Notes: generated by a model from the letters alone, not told the origin. 32,121 bases of DNA from DASTFY01 sp963829955 (GCA_963829955.1 CAWHKS010000006.1:1-32121), one strand, 5' to 3'; shown: positions 16,058 through 23,965, counted from the stretch's first letter. Program-made: numbers and translations.

Positions 16058-16843
16058 ATGGCCGAGCCTGCGGAGCTGCCCCGGCCCCTGCCCCCTCCGC
16101 CGCCCGGCTCCCAACCGGTCGGTGATCCCCTCCCGCCGTCGTGGATCCGTCGCCTGGTGCTGTGCGCCGGCCTCCTCCTGTACGTCGCCGGCACGATCGG
16201 CTCCATCATCGGCCTGACGACCGCCAGCGAACACCCGGTCGGCGTGCTGGCGCTGTCCTCGCGCAATCGCAACCTCTTCGCGGCCGTCCCCTTCATCGAC
16301 CCGCTGCCCTACGCGGTGGTGGGCTTCCTGCGGATCCTCGCTGCCGCGGTCGTCCTCTACCTCATCGGCCGCTGGTACGGCGCCAAGGGCATCGGCTGGG
16401 TGGAGGGCCAGGTCGGTGAGCTGCCGGCCACCATCCGGTGGATCCAGAGGGGCATCGACCGTGGCGGAGTTCCCCTCCTCGTGCTGATGCCGGGCAGCAA
16501 CATCGTGTGCCTCATGGTGGGCCACCGGCGCATGGCGCCCCGGGTGTTCCTGCCGCTCGTGACGGTGGGGATCGTGCTCAAGCTGACCGTCCTGTGGGCG
16601 GGCGGGAAGCTGTTCGAGGACCAGATCACCACCTTCCTGGACGTCATCGAGCGGTACCAGTGGTGGGTGATGATCGGCCTCTTCGCACTGACCTTCTTCC
16701 AGTCCGCCGGGCGGGCCAGGAAGTCCATTCCCGACGTCATAGAGGAGATCGAGCGACCGGACGAGATCCCGGAGCCGCCCGTGGCACCGCCGGACCCGGC
16801 GCGCTACGGTGCGGGCATGGACGGGGGCCCAGACACCAAGTGA
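16058..16843 (+). CDS. DedA/VTT-like integral membrane protein
   Basis: 261 residues. A Pro-rich cytoplasmic N-terminus (PRPLPPPPPGSQP) is followed by membrane segments at about 30-52 (LVLCAGLLLYVAGTIGSIIG), 82-103 (VVGFLRILAAAVVLYLIGRW), 164-184 (VFLPLVTVGIVLKLTVLWAG) and 200-216 (WWVMIGLFALTFF). GRWYGAKGIGWVEGQ and the later PGSNIVCLMVGHRRM resemble the VTT/DedA pattern (GRW, arm, PG), but divergently, so I call it DedA-like only. DedA proteins flip or transport lipids. The C-terminus is acidic and Pro-rich. Its TGA overlaps the GTG of the dehydrogenase remnant. Confidence 0.6.
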   Translation: MAEPAELPRPLPPPPPGSQPVGDPLPPSWIRRLVLCAGLLLYVAGTIGSIIGLTTASEHPVGVLALSSRNRNLFAAVPFIDPLPYAVVGFLRILAAAVVLYLIGRWYGAKGIGWVEGQVGELPATIRWIQRGIDRGGVPLLVLMPGSNIVCLMVGHRRMAPRVFLPLVTVGIVLKLTVLWAGGKLFEDQITTFLDVIERYQWWVMIGLFALTFFQSAGRARKSIPDVIEEIERPDEIPEPPVAPPDPARYGAGMDGGPDTK

Positions 16844-17037
16844 GAGGTGTCGCCGTGGCCACAGGCGCTTCGAGCGGGATCGGAGCGGCCACGGAATGGC
16901 GGTCGGTGGGAGCGGGGTCTGAGGTCCTGGTCGGCGCGCGGGCTGCCGACGGACTTCACTCGCGCCGCCGTCTCGGCCTCGATCCCGTCGATCTCGCCCA
17001 ACCCGAGTCAACGCAGAACCACGAGGAGGTTCTATGA
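16840..17037 (+). pseudogene. Remnant of a short-chain dehydrogenase N-terminus
   Basis: A 65-codon frame from a GTG that overlaps the membrane protein stop. It reads RGVAVATGASSGIGAAT, the Rossmann TGxxxGIG nucleotide-binding motif of short-chain dehydrogenases, then GSEVLVGARAADGL, which matches the second strand and adjacent loop of that family. After this the family pattern is lost, and the frame stops at 17037, overlapping the start of the DapA-like gene. A whole enzyme would need about 250 residues; the rest is absent, so this is a deletion relic rather than a simple frameshift. Confidence 0.6.
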
Positions 17038-17810
17038 ACCCGAAACCTGTGTTCACCGGCATCGCAGCAGCACTCGTCACGTTCTTCGACGAGCACGGTC
17101 ACGTCGACAACGAAGCGACGGCCAAGCATGCTGCCCACCTCTCGACCCGGGGAGTCCGGGCCGTGGTGGTCGCCGGAAGCACGGGTGAGGCCTCCCACCT
17201 CGCCATGAAGGAGCGGCTGCAGCTCCTGAAGGCGGTCAAGGCCGCCGTCCCCGCGCACGTGCCGGTCATCCTGGGCACTGGTGACCTGGCCGCGGGGGTC
17301 AGTGTGCCGAACCTGACGCGGCGGGCGGCCGAGGCGGGCGCGGACGCCGCCCTCGTCCTGTCACCGCGCCACGGGGACGTGCGCGAGTTCTACGGCGAAG
17401 TGGTGGGCGCGGCGGGCACGATGCCGATCATCGCCTACCACTGGCCCAAGGTGTCGCCCCCAGGCATCACGATGGAGGAGCTCAAGGTGCTGAAGGTGGC
17501 GGCCATCAAGGACTCCACCGGCGACACCGAGCGCATGCTCGAGATGATGGCGTGCTTCCACCGGCCCATCTACGCCGGGAACTCGTCCGTGGTCGCCTAC
17601 GCCGGCATGCTCGGCCTGACGGGCGCCATCCTCGCCGCGGCCAACATCGAACCCGAGCTGTGCGCGGACGCCTTCGCCGGCCAGGTGGCCGCCCAGAAGG
17701 ACCTGCTCTTCGCCCACCGCATCGTGAGCCACTACGGGGTGAAGGGCATCAAGGAGGAGCTGGCCCGCAAGTTCGGCACCTCCACCGTCTGCCGTGACGG
17801 CGGCAACTGA
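17034..17810 (+). CDS. Dihydrodipicolinate synthase/N-acetylneuraminate lyase-family aldolase
   Basis: 258 residues, shorter than the ~300 of DapA. The TIM-barrel pattern is present: GIAAALVTFFDEHGHVD, VAGSTGEASHL (49-52 being STGE), GTGDLAAGVS, Tyr135 in IIAYHWPK and the Schiff-base Lys159 in AAIKDSTGD. In place of the PYY of DapA the sequence reads SPRHGD, so the tyrosine that in DapA completes the catalytic triad is missing. It is therefore probably a lyase or aldolase acting on another 2-oxo acid rather than a second lysine enzyme. The ATG overlaps the stop of the dehydrogenase remnant by 4 bases, and a GGAGG ribosome site lies just upstream. It faces dapB tail to tail, with 21 bases between. 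Confidence 0.82.
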   Translation: MNPKPVFTGIAAALVTFFDEHGHVDNEATAKHAAHLSTRGVRAVVVAGSTGEASHLAMKERLQLLKAVKAAVPAHVPVILGTGDLAAGVSVPNLTRRAAEAGADAALVLSPRHGDVREFYGEVVGAAGTMPIIAYHWPKVSPPGITMEELKVLKVAAIKDSTGDTERMLEMMACFHRPIYAGNSSVVAYAGMLGLTGAILAAANIEPELCADAFAGQVAAQKDLLFAHRIVSHYGVKGIKEELARKFGTSTVCRDGGN

Positions 17811-17831
17811 TCGCCGGCGGCGGCCCGGTCC

Positions 17832-18614
17832 TCAGCCCAGCCCGAGGTAGGCGTCCAGGCCGACGGTCACGCCCGGGTGGTCGGCCACCCGCTTGATGGC
17901 CAGCAGCACGCCGGGCATGAAGCTCTCGCGGCTGTAGCTGTCGTGGCGGATGGTCAGGCTCTGGCCGACCGTCCCCAGCAGCACCTCCTGGTGCGCGACC
18001 AGGCCACGCAGCCGCACCGAGTGGACGTGGATGCCCGCGGGCCCCGTGCCGCCACGCGCGCCACCGACGACCTCGCGGGTGGTGGGATCGGGCGCCCAGT
18101 CGCCGGACGCGGCCGCCATCCGCCTCGCCGTCATCATGGCCGTCCCCGACGGCGCGTCAGCCTTGGCGTCGTGGTGCAGCTCGATGATCTCGGCCGTCTC
18201 GAAAAACGGCGCCGCCAGCTCGGCGAAGCGCATCATGAGCACCGCGCCGATGGCGAAGTTGGGCGCGATGAGGCAGTTGGAGCGGGTGAACGCGACGTGC
18301 AGCGCGGCGTGGTCGTCCTCGGTGAAGCCGGTGGTGCCGACGACGGCGTGGACGCCGTGGTCCGCGCACCAGGCCAGGTTGGCGCGGGCGGCATCGAGCA
18401 CCGTGAAGTCGACGGCCACCTCCGCGCCCGCCTCCTCCAGCGCGGAGATGTCCCCGGCGATGGTGAGACCGGCCACCTCGCCGCCGGGCCCGTGGGGATC
18501 GACCGCGGCCACCAGCTCCAGGCCGGGGTCGCCCTCGACGGCGAGGCAGGCTGTGGCACCCATGCGGCCGGCGGCCCCGAGGACCCCGACGCGAATCGAC
18601 TCGGCGCGGGTCAC
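17832..18614 (-). CDS. dapB: 4-hydroxy-tetrahydrodipicolinate reductase
   Basis: NAD(P)H-dependent enzyme reducing the DapA product to tetrahydrodipicolinate. 260 residues from the GTG at 18614 (VTRAESIRVGVLG). The nucleotide-binding GVLGAAGRMG is at 10-19, VGTTGF at 92-97, PNFAIGAVLM at 118-127 and the substrate-binding, catalytic ELHHDAKADAPSGTA at 145-159. The C-terminus has RHDSYSRESFMPGVLLA. Its start overlaps the pxpC stop by 4 bases (GTGA), so it is the last gene of a minus-strand operon with pxpABC, unlike the usual dapA-dapB linkage. Confidence 0.95.
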   Translation of the reverse strand: MTRAESIRVGVLGAAGRMGATACLAVEGDPGLELVAAVDPHGPGGEVAGLTIAGDISALEEAGAEVAVDFTVLDAARANLAWCADHGVHAVVGTTGFTEDDHAALHVAFTRSNCLIAPNFAIGAVLMMRFAELAAPFFETAEIIELHHDAKADAPSGTAMMTARRMAAASGDWAPDPTTREVVGGARGGTGPAGIHVHSVRLRGLVAHQEVLLGTVGQSLTIRHDSYSRESFMPGVLLAIKRVADHPGVTVGLDAYLGLG

Positions 18615-19552
18615 GGGGCGGCACCGTACCGGGTCGGTCGCGCCGGACCGGCTGCGGTCTCGGTGGTCGGCGCGGCCCATCGGAAGCGGACCTCGTCCCC
18701 CGGACGAACCTGCGCGCAGCCGTCCACGTCCATGTGGTCGACAACGGCGATCACCGGGTAGCCGCCGGTGGTCGGGTGGTCAGCCAAGAAGACGAGCGGC
18801 TGGCCGTCCGCCGGGACTTGGACCGACCCCAGCACCAGGCCCTCGCTGGGCAGCTCGGTGTTCACGGCCCGACGAAGGGTCGGACCCTCGAGGCGGAGGG
18901 CGATGCGGTTCGAGTGCCGGCCGACGAGGTAGGGACGGCTGACCAAGGTGGTCAGCGCCGCCGCGGTGAACCAGTCGTCCCGGGGACCGGGCCTGACGGA
19001 CAGGAGGAGGGGTCCCGACGGCCGGCCACGGTCAGGTATCCGTCCTGTCGCCTGTGTCGCCAGCACGCCGTGCGGCGCCCCCAACGGCAGCACGTCACCG
19101 GCCCGCAGAGGCGGGGGTCCGAGCCCCGACAGCACGTCGGTCGAACAGCTCCCGAGCACCGGCTCGAGGGCGATGCCACCGTCGACGGCCACGTACGACC
19201 GGAGGCCGGTCCGGGCGGCGCCGACAGCGAGCACCGATCCCGCCCCAACTGCCACCTGCTCGGCCATGGCGACCGTCCGGCCGTCGACTGTCACAGGCGC
19301 CGGCGCGCCAGTCACCGCCACGACCACAGCCGCCGTGGCGCGCAGCGCTACCCCGGTGAGTGTCGTCTCCAGTCCCGGCCGGCCGGCCTCGTTGCCGACC
19401 AGCCGGTTGGCCTCGGCCAGCGCGCCGCGGTCGAGCGCGCCGGAGCGGGGGACGGCGAGATGGGCATGGCCCTGCCGGCCCTCGTCCTCCACCAGCGTCA
19501 GCGCGCCGGGCCGGACGACGACCAGCGTGCGTTCCGGGCCCATCGTCAGCAC
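18611..19552 (-). CDS. pxpC: 5-oxoprolinase subunit PxpC
   Basis: 313 residues from GTG 19552; ATG 19543 (MGPERTLVVVRPGALTL) is equally plausible. Family motifs: VRPGALTLVEDEGRQGHAHL, VPRSGALDRGALAEANRLVG, LETTLTGVALR, RSYVAVDGGI and a C-terminal GYPVIAVVDHMDVDGCAQVRPGDE. PxpC, with PxpB, forms the KipA/KipI-like pair that with PxpA hydrolyses 5-oxoproline to glutamate using ATP. The three genes are contiguous here: pxpB ends 18 bases upstream and pxpA overlaps pxpB. Older names for this family are biotin-dependent carboxyltransferase or KipA. Confidence 0.92.
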   Translation of the reverse strand: MLTMGPERTLVVVRPGALTLVEDEGRQGHAHLAVPRSGALDRGALAEANRLVGNEAGRPGLETTLTGVALRATAAVVVAVTGAPAPVTVDGRTVAMAEQVAVGAGSVLAVGAARTGLRSYVAVDGGIALEPVLGSCSTDVLSGLGPPPLRAGDVLPLGAPHGVLATQATGRIPDRGRPSGPLLLSVRPGPRDDWFTAAALTTLVSRPYLVGRHSNRIALRLEGPTLRRAVNTELPSEGLVLGSVQVPADGQPLVFLADHPTTGGYPVIAVVDHMDVDGCAQVRPGDEVRFRWAAPTTETAAGPARPTRYGAAP

Positions 19553-19570
19553 GTCACGAGGCGATGTTCG

Positions 19571-20194
19571 TCACGGCTCGACGGCGACGAAGCGCACTTC
19601 GACGCCGGGCGCCACCAGGGCGGGTTCGGGCCGCGCCGGATCCCACATCGCCGTCGTGGTGCGACCCAGGAGGTGCCAGCCACCCGGCGAGGGCCGCGGG
19701 TAGACGCCGGTGAACTCCCCCGCCACCGCCACAGCGCCCGCGGGCACCTCCGGGCGGGGACGGGGCCGCCGGGGCAGATGGCAACGCTCGGGAAGGCCGA
19801 CCAGGTAGGCGAAGCCGGGCGCGAACCCGCAGAACGCGGCCCGGAACACGGCCCCGCTGTGGAGCGCGACGGCGCCGGCCGTGCTCGTGCCCCACTGCTC
19901 GGCCACCCACGACAGGTCCTCGCCGTCGTAGATGACCGGGATCTCCACCAGAGCACTGGTCGCGAGCGGCGCGGTCGCCGGCGTGCGCGGGCACGCGGCC
20001 ACGGCGCCGACCATCGCGCCGGTGTCCTCGACGCCGTCGAGCAGCACCGTGCGCGCCGCCGGGACGATGTCGATCACGGCCGGTAGATCGCCGGCGTCGC
20101 GCCGCTCGACCAGCGCGGCGTGGAGCGCCTGCACCTGCGCCAAGTCCTCGAGCTCTACCAGCAGCGCGTGCGGGCCGGCGGGCAGGATCCTCAT
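19571..20194 (-). CDS. pxpB: 5-oxoprolinase subunit PxpB
   Basis: 207 residues from the ATG at 20194 (MRILPAGPHALLVEL). The KipI/PxpB pattern is clear: VPAARTVLLDGV, VEIPVIYDGEDLSWVAEQWG, then FCGFAPGFAYLVGLPE, PRPEVPAGAVAVAGEFTGVYP and SPGGWHLLGRT. It acts with PxpC and PxpA in ATP-dependent opening of 5-oxoproline, a damaged form of glutamate and glutamine. The start overlaps the pxpA stop by 4 bases, so the two are translationally coupled. Confidence 0.93.
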   Translation of the reverse strand: MRILPAGPHALLVELEDLAQVQALHAALVERRDAGDLPAVIDIVPAARTVLLDGVEDTGAMVGAVAACPRTPATAPLATSALVEIPVIYDGEDLSWVAEQWGTSTAGAVALHSGAVFRAAFCGFAPGFAYLVGLPERCHLPRRPRPRPEVPAGAVAVAGEFTGVYPRPSPGGWHLLGRTTTAMWDPARPEPALVAPGVEVRFVAVEP

Positions 20195-20949
20195 GCGAAC
20201 GGCGCAACGGTCACGCCACCGGCGACCAGCGCGTCGCGCACCAGGGCCGCCAGCTCGGCCGCGCCCGGGGTGTCGCCGTGGAGGCACAGCGACCGGGCAC
20301 CGACCTCGAGCACCTCGCCACCGGTCGTGACGACCTCTCCGGCGGTCGCCAGCCGCAGCGCCTGCGCTACGACTACTCGTGCGTCGGTCAGGACCGCGCC
20401 TTCCTGCCGCCGGCTGACCAGGGCGCCGTCGGATCCGTAGGCGCGGTCGGCAAAGGCCTCGCCCACGACGGGCAGGCCGGCGGCCGCCGCCGCCCGCAGG
20501 AGCTTCGATCCCGGAAAGCCCACGACGGTCAAGTCAGCGCCGGCCCGCCGGATCCCCGTCACGACGGCCTCGGCCTGGTCCGTGTCGCCGATGACCCGGT
20601 GGTACAGCGCGCCGTGGGGCTTCACGTACCGCACCCTGTCCCCCGCGGCGTTCGCGAACACGCCCAGTGCACCTATCTGGTACGTCACCTCGTCGGCCAG
20701 CTCGTCGGGCGGGACGTCCATCGACCGGCGGCCGAAGCCCGCCAGGTCCCGGTAGGACACCTGGGCGCCGATGCTCACGCCCGCGGCCACCGCCAGCTCG
20801 CAGACGCGACGGATCGTCGAGGGGTCACCGGCGTGGAACCCGCAGGCCACGTTGGCACTGGTGACGACGGCCAGCAGGGCGGCGTCGTCGGTGAGGGTCC
20901 ACCGCCCGAAGCCTTCGCCGAGGTCGGCGTTCAGGTCGATGGTCACCAT
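20191..20949 (-). CDS. pxpA: 5-oxoprolinase subunit PxpA (LamB/YcsF family)
   Basis: 252 residues from the ATG at 20949. The start IDLNADLGEGFGRW is the LamB/YcsF signature, followed by SANVACGFHAGDP, GAQVSYRDLAGFGRR, VKPHGALYH, AFADRAYGSDGALVSR and the C-terminal SLCLHGDTPGA. It is the third component of the prokaryotic 5-oxoprolinase. It lies 13 bases downstream of the MauE-like gene and overlaps pxpB by 4 bases. Confidence 0.95.
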   Translation of the reverse strand: MVTIDLNADLGEGFGRWTLTDDAALLAVVTSANVACGFHAGDPSTIRRVCELAVAAGVSIGAQVSYRDLAGFGRRSMDVPPDELADEVTYQIGALGVFANAAGDRVRYVKPHGALYHRVIGDTDQAEAVVTGIRRAGADLTVVGFPGSKLLRAAAAAGLPVVGEAFADRAYGSDGALVSRRQEGAVLTDARVVVAQALRLATAGEVVTTGGEVLEVGARSLCLHGDTPGAAELAALVRDALVAGGVTVAPFA

Positions 20950-20962
20950 GCCGGACCTCGCC

Positions 20963-21346
20963 TCACGCCACTACCGCGACCGCGGCCAGGCCGAGCAGGC
21001 CCACGTTGCGGAGCACGCTCAACGCGCTGATCGGCTCGTGGGAGCGGGCACCGAAGCACGCGCACGGCGGTCGCCGGCCCCGGGCCAGGTTGACCACGAC
21101 GAGCACCGTGAAGAGCACCAGGAGGACGGCAGCCAGCGCCGCGGGCCACGGTCGGAGCAGGCCGGAGATGAGCACCGCACCGAGCCCGATCTCGACCCAG
21201 GGCAGCGGTGCGATCGCCCACGCCGGCGCTCCGAGAGCGCGGGCCGCCGCCGGCCACCCTCGGTCGACCCGTTTGGCGATCCCGGCGACGAGGAGAACCA
21301 AGCCGAGCACAGCGCCGGCCAGCCAGCCGGCGACGGATCCGCCCAT
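20963..21346 (-). CDS. MauE/DoxX-type membrane protein
   Basis: 127 residues with about four hydrophobic segments (LAGAVLGLVLLVAGIAK; APLPWVEIGLGAVLISGLL; AALAAVLLVLFTVLVVV; NVGLLGLAAVAVVA). After the third comes PPCACFGARSHEPIS and VLRN, the CxCFG-then-VLRN pattern of MauE and related DoxX-fold proteins, which serve in periplasmic disulfide or electron transfer linked to maturation of redox proteins. The partner is unknown. It starts 3 bases after the flavin reductase stop. Confidence 0.78.
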   Translation of the reverse strand: MGGSVAGWLAGAVLGLVLLVAGIAKRVDRGWPAAARALGAPAWAIAPLPWVEIGLGAVLISGLLRPWPAALAAVLLVLFTVLVVVNLARGRRPPCACFGARSHEPISALSVLRNVGLLGLAAVAVVA

Positions 21347-21349
21347 CGC

Positions 21350-21874
21350 TCACGCCGGCGGCGAGGAGTAGCCGCCGATCTTCCCCCGGAAGAACACCAT
21401 CGGGTTGGGCCACGGGTCGGCGTGATCGAGCTCCAGCACCCGCCCGACGACGAACCAGTGGTCACCGATGTCGTGGACCTTCTCGATCTCACAGTCGATC
21501 CACGCGCCGGCGCCGGCCAGGATCGGGCAGCCCGTCGCCGGGGAGGGCGTCCAGTCGACTCCCTCGAAGCGATCATCGGCTTCCTTCGCGAACCGCCAGC
21601 AGAGGTCCACCTGGTCGTCCGCCAGCACGTTCACGCAGAAGGCCCCGGTCGGAGCGATCTCCTGCCAGCTGTCGGAGGTGAAGGCGGGCAGGAACCCCAC
21701 CAGCGGGGGATCCAGGGAGACCGACGTGAACGAGCCGATGGTCAGGCCCGACGGCTTGGGCCGTAGGCCCGAGCCGGACGGCGCCGGCACCAGCCCGGTG
21801 ACCACGGTGACGCAGGTCGGGAAGTGGCCCAGCACCTGGCGGAAGCGGAGCGCGTCGAAGGGCACGAAGGGCAC
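21350..21874 (-). CDS. Flavin reductase-like FMN-binding split-barrel protein
   Basis: 174 residues from the GTG at 21874, which gives VPFVPFDALRFRQVLGHFP; the frame is open upstream to 21922, and no ribosome site decides the start. The family motifs are present: FPTCVTVVTG, TIGSFTSVSLDPPLVGFLP, FCVNVLADDQ, WIDCEIEKVHDIGDHWFVVGRV and the end FFRGKIGGYS. Such proteins reduce FMN or FAD with NAD(P)H, often for a monooxygenase partner; none is next door. It is the first gene of the minus-strand string leading to dapB and is divergent from rplY. Confidence 0.87.
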   Translation of the reverse strand: MPFVPFDALRFRQVLGHFPTCVTVVTGLVPAPSGSGLRPKPSGLTIGSFTSVSLDPPLVGFLPAFTSDSWQEIAPTGAFCVNVLADDQVDLCWRFAKEADDRFEGVDWTPSPATGCPILAGAGAWIDCEIEKVHDIGDHWFVVGRVLELDHADPWPNPMVFFRGKIGGYSSPPA

Positions 21875-21878
21875 ACTA

Positions 21879-21899
21879 TGAGACAACACGATGAGACAG
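21879..21899. promoter_or_regulatory. Direct repeat of TGAGACA half-sites upstream of flavin reductase
   Basis: TGAGACA at 21879-21885 and TGAGACAG at 21892-21899, 13 bases apart, in the divergent region with rplY and just upstream of the flavin reductase start. The half-site equals that of the TetR operator at 14748, but in direct rather than inverted order. This may be coincidence. Confidence 0.25.
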
Positions 21900-21947
21900 G
21901 GGCTGCCCGGTCCGGCCCACAAGTGGTGGGTCGGGTCGCCGGCCCCG

Positions 21948-21953
21948 TAGACT
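21948..21953 (+). promoter_or_regulatory. Possible -10 element for rplY
   Basis: TAGACT fits the actinobacterial -10 TAnnnT and lies about 80 bases before the rplY start. The region 17-18 bases upstream has no good -35. Confidence 0.3.
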
Positions 21954-22032
21954 GCCTGGCCGTCTCAAGGACGATTTTCCGGCCACGCGCCCTGCCCGGC
22001 CCGACATCACTGCCCGCGTGGAGGCCCGCGCC

Positions 22033-22725
22033 ATGACCGACATCACCCTCACCGCTCAGACCGGTCGCACCACGGGCAGCGCCGCCAGCCGCCGGTTGCG
22101 GGCCAAGGACCAGATCCCGGCCGTGCTGTACGGCCACGGCATGGACTCCCTGAGCATCGCCGTCGACCGCCGGGAGCTCCGTCACGCGCTCACCGGCCCG
22201 GCCGGGCTCAACGCGCTCATCCACCTCGACGTCGACGGCACCACACACCCGACGATCGTCAAGTCGTTCCAGCGGGATCCCGTGAAGCGCAACGTCGCCC
22301 ACCTCGACTTCGTGGTCGTGAGCCTCGACGAGGTCATCGAGATCTCCGTGGCCTTCCACGTCGAGGGCGAGGCCAAGGCCGTGCTGACCGAGGGCGGCCT
22401 GGTCGACCCGGCCGTCGACACGATCACGGTGCGCACCACACCGCGCAACGTGCCGGGCGCCTTCACGTACGACATCAGCGAGATGCAGATCGGTGACGTC
22501 GTCCGCGCCGGCGAGCTCACCATGCCCGAAGGCGTGGAGCTGGTCGACGACCCCGAGATGGCCATCGTGACCGCACTCGCCGCGCAGGCCGAGGTCGTCG
22601 AGGAGCCCGAGGAGGGCGAAGAGGGCGAAGGCGCCGAGGGCGAAGGCGAAGCCGGTGGCGAGGGGACCGCGGGCGAGGGCGGCGGCGACTCCGCTGCTTC
22701 CGAGGGCGACAGCTCCTCCGGGTGA
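22033..22725 (+). CDS. rplY: Large ribosomal subunit protein bL25, Ctc form
   Basis: 230 residues from the ATG at 22033, after the ribosome site GTGGAGG (22018-22024). The L25 domain comes first (about 1-90): SAASRRLRAKDQIPAVLYG, VKSFQRDPVKRNVAHLDF. The Ctc/TL5 C-terminal beta domain follows (VEISV-like, VDPAVDTITVRTTPRNVP, LTMPEGVELV). The last ~45 residues are an acidic Glu/Gly-rich tail. The protein binds 5S rRNA. The stop overlaps the pth GTG (GTGA), the usual rplY-pth coupling. Confidence 0.95.
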   Translation: MTDITLTAQTGRTTGSAASRRLRAKDQIPAVLYGHGMDSLSIAVDRRELRHALTGPAGLNALIHLDVDGTTHPTIVKSFQRDPVKRNVAHLDFVVVSLDEVIEISVAFHVEGEAKAVLTEGGLVDPAVDTITVRTTPRNVPGAFTYDISEMQIGDVVRAGELTMPEGVELVDDPEMAIVTALAAQAEVVEEPEEGEEGEGAEGEGEAGGEGTAGEGGGDSAASEGDSSSG

Positions 22726-23321
22726 TCTCCCGGCGGGGCAGGTCGGCGGACCTGCTGGCGCTCGGTCTGGGCAATCCGGGCGAGGAATACGCTCGCTCGC
22801 GTCACAACGTCGGTGCCGAGGTGATCGAAGAGCTCGCTCGGCGCCATGGTGCGCGCCTGCGCAAGGGCAGGACCCGCGCCTTCACGGCCGAGGTCACCAT
22901 CGAGGGCCGGCAGCTCGCCCTGGCCATACCGACCACCTACGTCAACCTGTCCGGTGATGCGGCCTCCGGCCTGGTGCGCCGCTACGGCGTGGACGACCCC
23001 CGCCGTCTCGTGGTCGTCCACGACGAGTTGGACCTGGCCCCGGGCGTCGTGCGGGTCAAGGAGGGAGGCGGGCTGGCCGGGCACAACGGGCTGCGGTCGG
23101 TGACGCAGCACCTCAAGACCCAGGACTACCTCCGCGTCCGCATCGGCGTCGGCAAGCCACCGAGCAAGGAGCGTGGCGCCGAACACGTGCTGCACCGCAT
23201 CCCCAAGGCCGAGCGCGCGCTGCTGGACGTGGCCGTGCAGGAGGCGGCCGACGCCGTGGAATCCATCCTCACCAACGGCACCGCCGCCACCATGAACCAC
23301 GTCAACGGTCGTGAGCGATGA
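22722..23321 (+). CDS. pth: Peptidyl-tRNA hydrolase
   Basis: Cleaves peptidyl-tRNA released by stalled ribosomes. 199 residues from a GTG overlapping rplY. The catalytic set can be aligned by eye: Asn18 in GLGNPGEEY, His28 in RSRHNVG, Asp101 in VVHDELDL and Asn122 in GLAGHNGLRS. The motif YLRVRIGVGKP follows. The stop overlaps the adk start by 4 bases. Confidence 0.95.
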   Translation: MISRRGRSADLLALGLGNPGEEYARSRHNVGAEVIEELARRHGARLRKGRTRAFTAEVTIEGRQLALAIPTTYVNLSGDAASGLVRRYGVDDPRRLVVVHDELDLAPGVVRVKEGGGLAGHNGLRSVTQHLKTQDYLRVRIGVGKPPSKERGAEHVLHRIPKAERALLDVAVQEAADAVESILTNGTAATMNHVNGRER

Positions 23322-23902
23322 GTACATCACCGCGACCGCCCCACCGGCTGGTCATCCTGGGTCCGCCGGGTGCCGGCAAGGGTACCCAAGCCACGCGCCT
23401 GGCCGACCGGCTCGGCGTCGTGCACCTCTCGACCGGGGCGATGCTCCGGCGAGCGATGGACGCCGGCACCGAGGTCGGTCGGCTCGCCCGGCCATACGTG
23501 GAAGAGGGCGAGCTGGTCCCCGACGACGTCATGCTCGGCGTCGTCGAGCATGCGCTGCACGCGCCCGAGGTGGTCGAGCACGGGTTCCTGCTCGACGGGT
23601 TCCCCCGCACCGCGGAGCAGGCGGAGGCGTTCCTGTCCGGCGATCCCGACCGCCTCGACGCCGCGGTGCAGATCGCGCTCGGGCCCGAGGAGGCGCGACG
23701 GCGCCTGCTGGCGCGAGGGCGCGGCGACGACAGCCCGGAGGTGGTCGAGCACCGGCTGGCCGTCGACGCCGAGGAGTCCGGGCCCTTGCTCGCCTTCCTC
23801 CGCGCAGCTGGGCTGCTGGTCGAAGTCGACGGGGCGGCCGGCGTGGACGAGGTGGCCGACCGCATCTTCGAGGCCCTGTCGCGTCTCGGGGACACCAACT
23901 AG
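23318..23902 (+). CDS. adk: Adenylate kinase, short LID-less form
   Basis: Interconverts ATP plus AMP and 2 ADP. 194 residues. Walker A GPPGAGKGT at 15-23, AMP-site motifs LSTGAMLR and LLDGFPRTAEQAEAF, and RGRGDDSPEVVEHRL where other adenylate kinases have a long LID. The region between is short, with no zinc cysteines, as in the mycobacterial enzyme. adk is usually in the ribosomal-protein operon; here it sits between pth and mfd, so it could be a second copy or a moved one. It overlaps pth by 4 bases (ATGA). Confidence 0.9.
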   Translation: MSTSPRPPHRLVILGPPGAGKGTQATRLADRLGVVHLSTGAMLRRAMDAGTEVGRLARPYVEEGELVPDDVMLGVVEHALHAPEVVEHGFLLDGFPRTAEQAEAFLSGDPDRLDAAVQIALGPEEARRRLLARGRGDDSPEVVEHRLAVDAEESGPLLAFLRAAGLLVEVDGAAGVDEVADRIFEALSRLGDTN

Positions 23903-23914
23903 CTGAACGGTCAG

Positions 23915-23942
23915 TCAAGAGCTTCGCGATCTGCGCTACGGT
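23915..23942 (+). promoter_or_regulatory. Possible promoter of the LPXTG protein gene
   Basis: TACGGT (23937-23942) fits a -10; TCAAGA (23915-23920) is a weak -35 at 16 bases. Transcription would start near 23949 and give a leader of about 115 bases with the hairpin at 23966. Confidence 0.3.
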
Positions 23943-23965
23943 GGGCGGACCCGCACGGCGGACGC

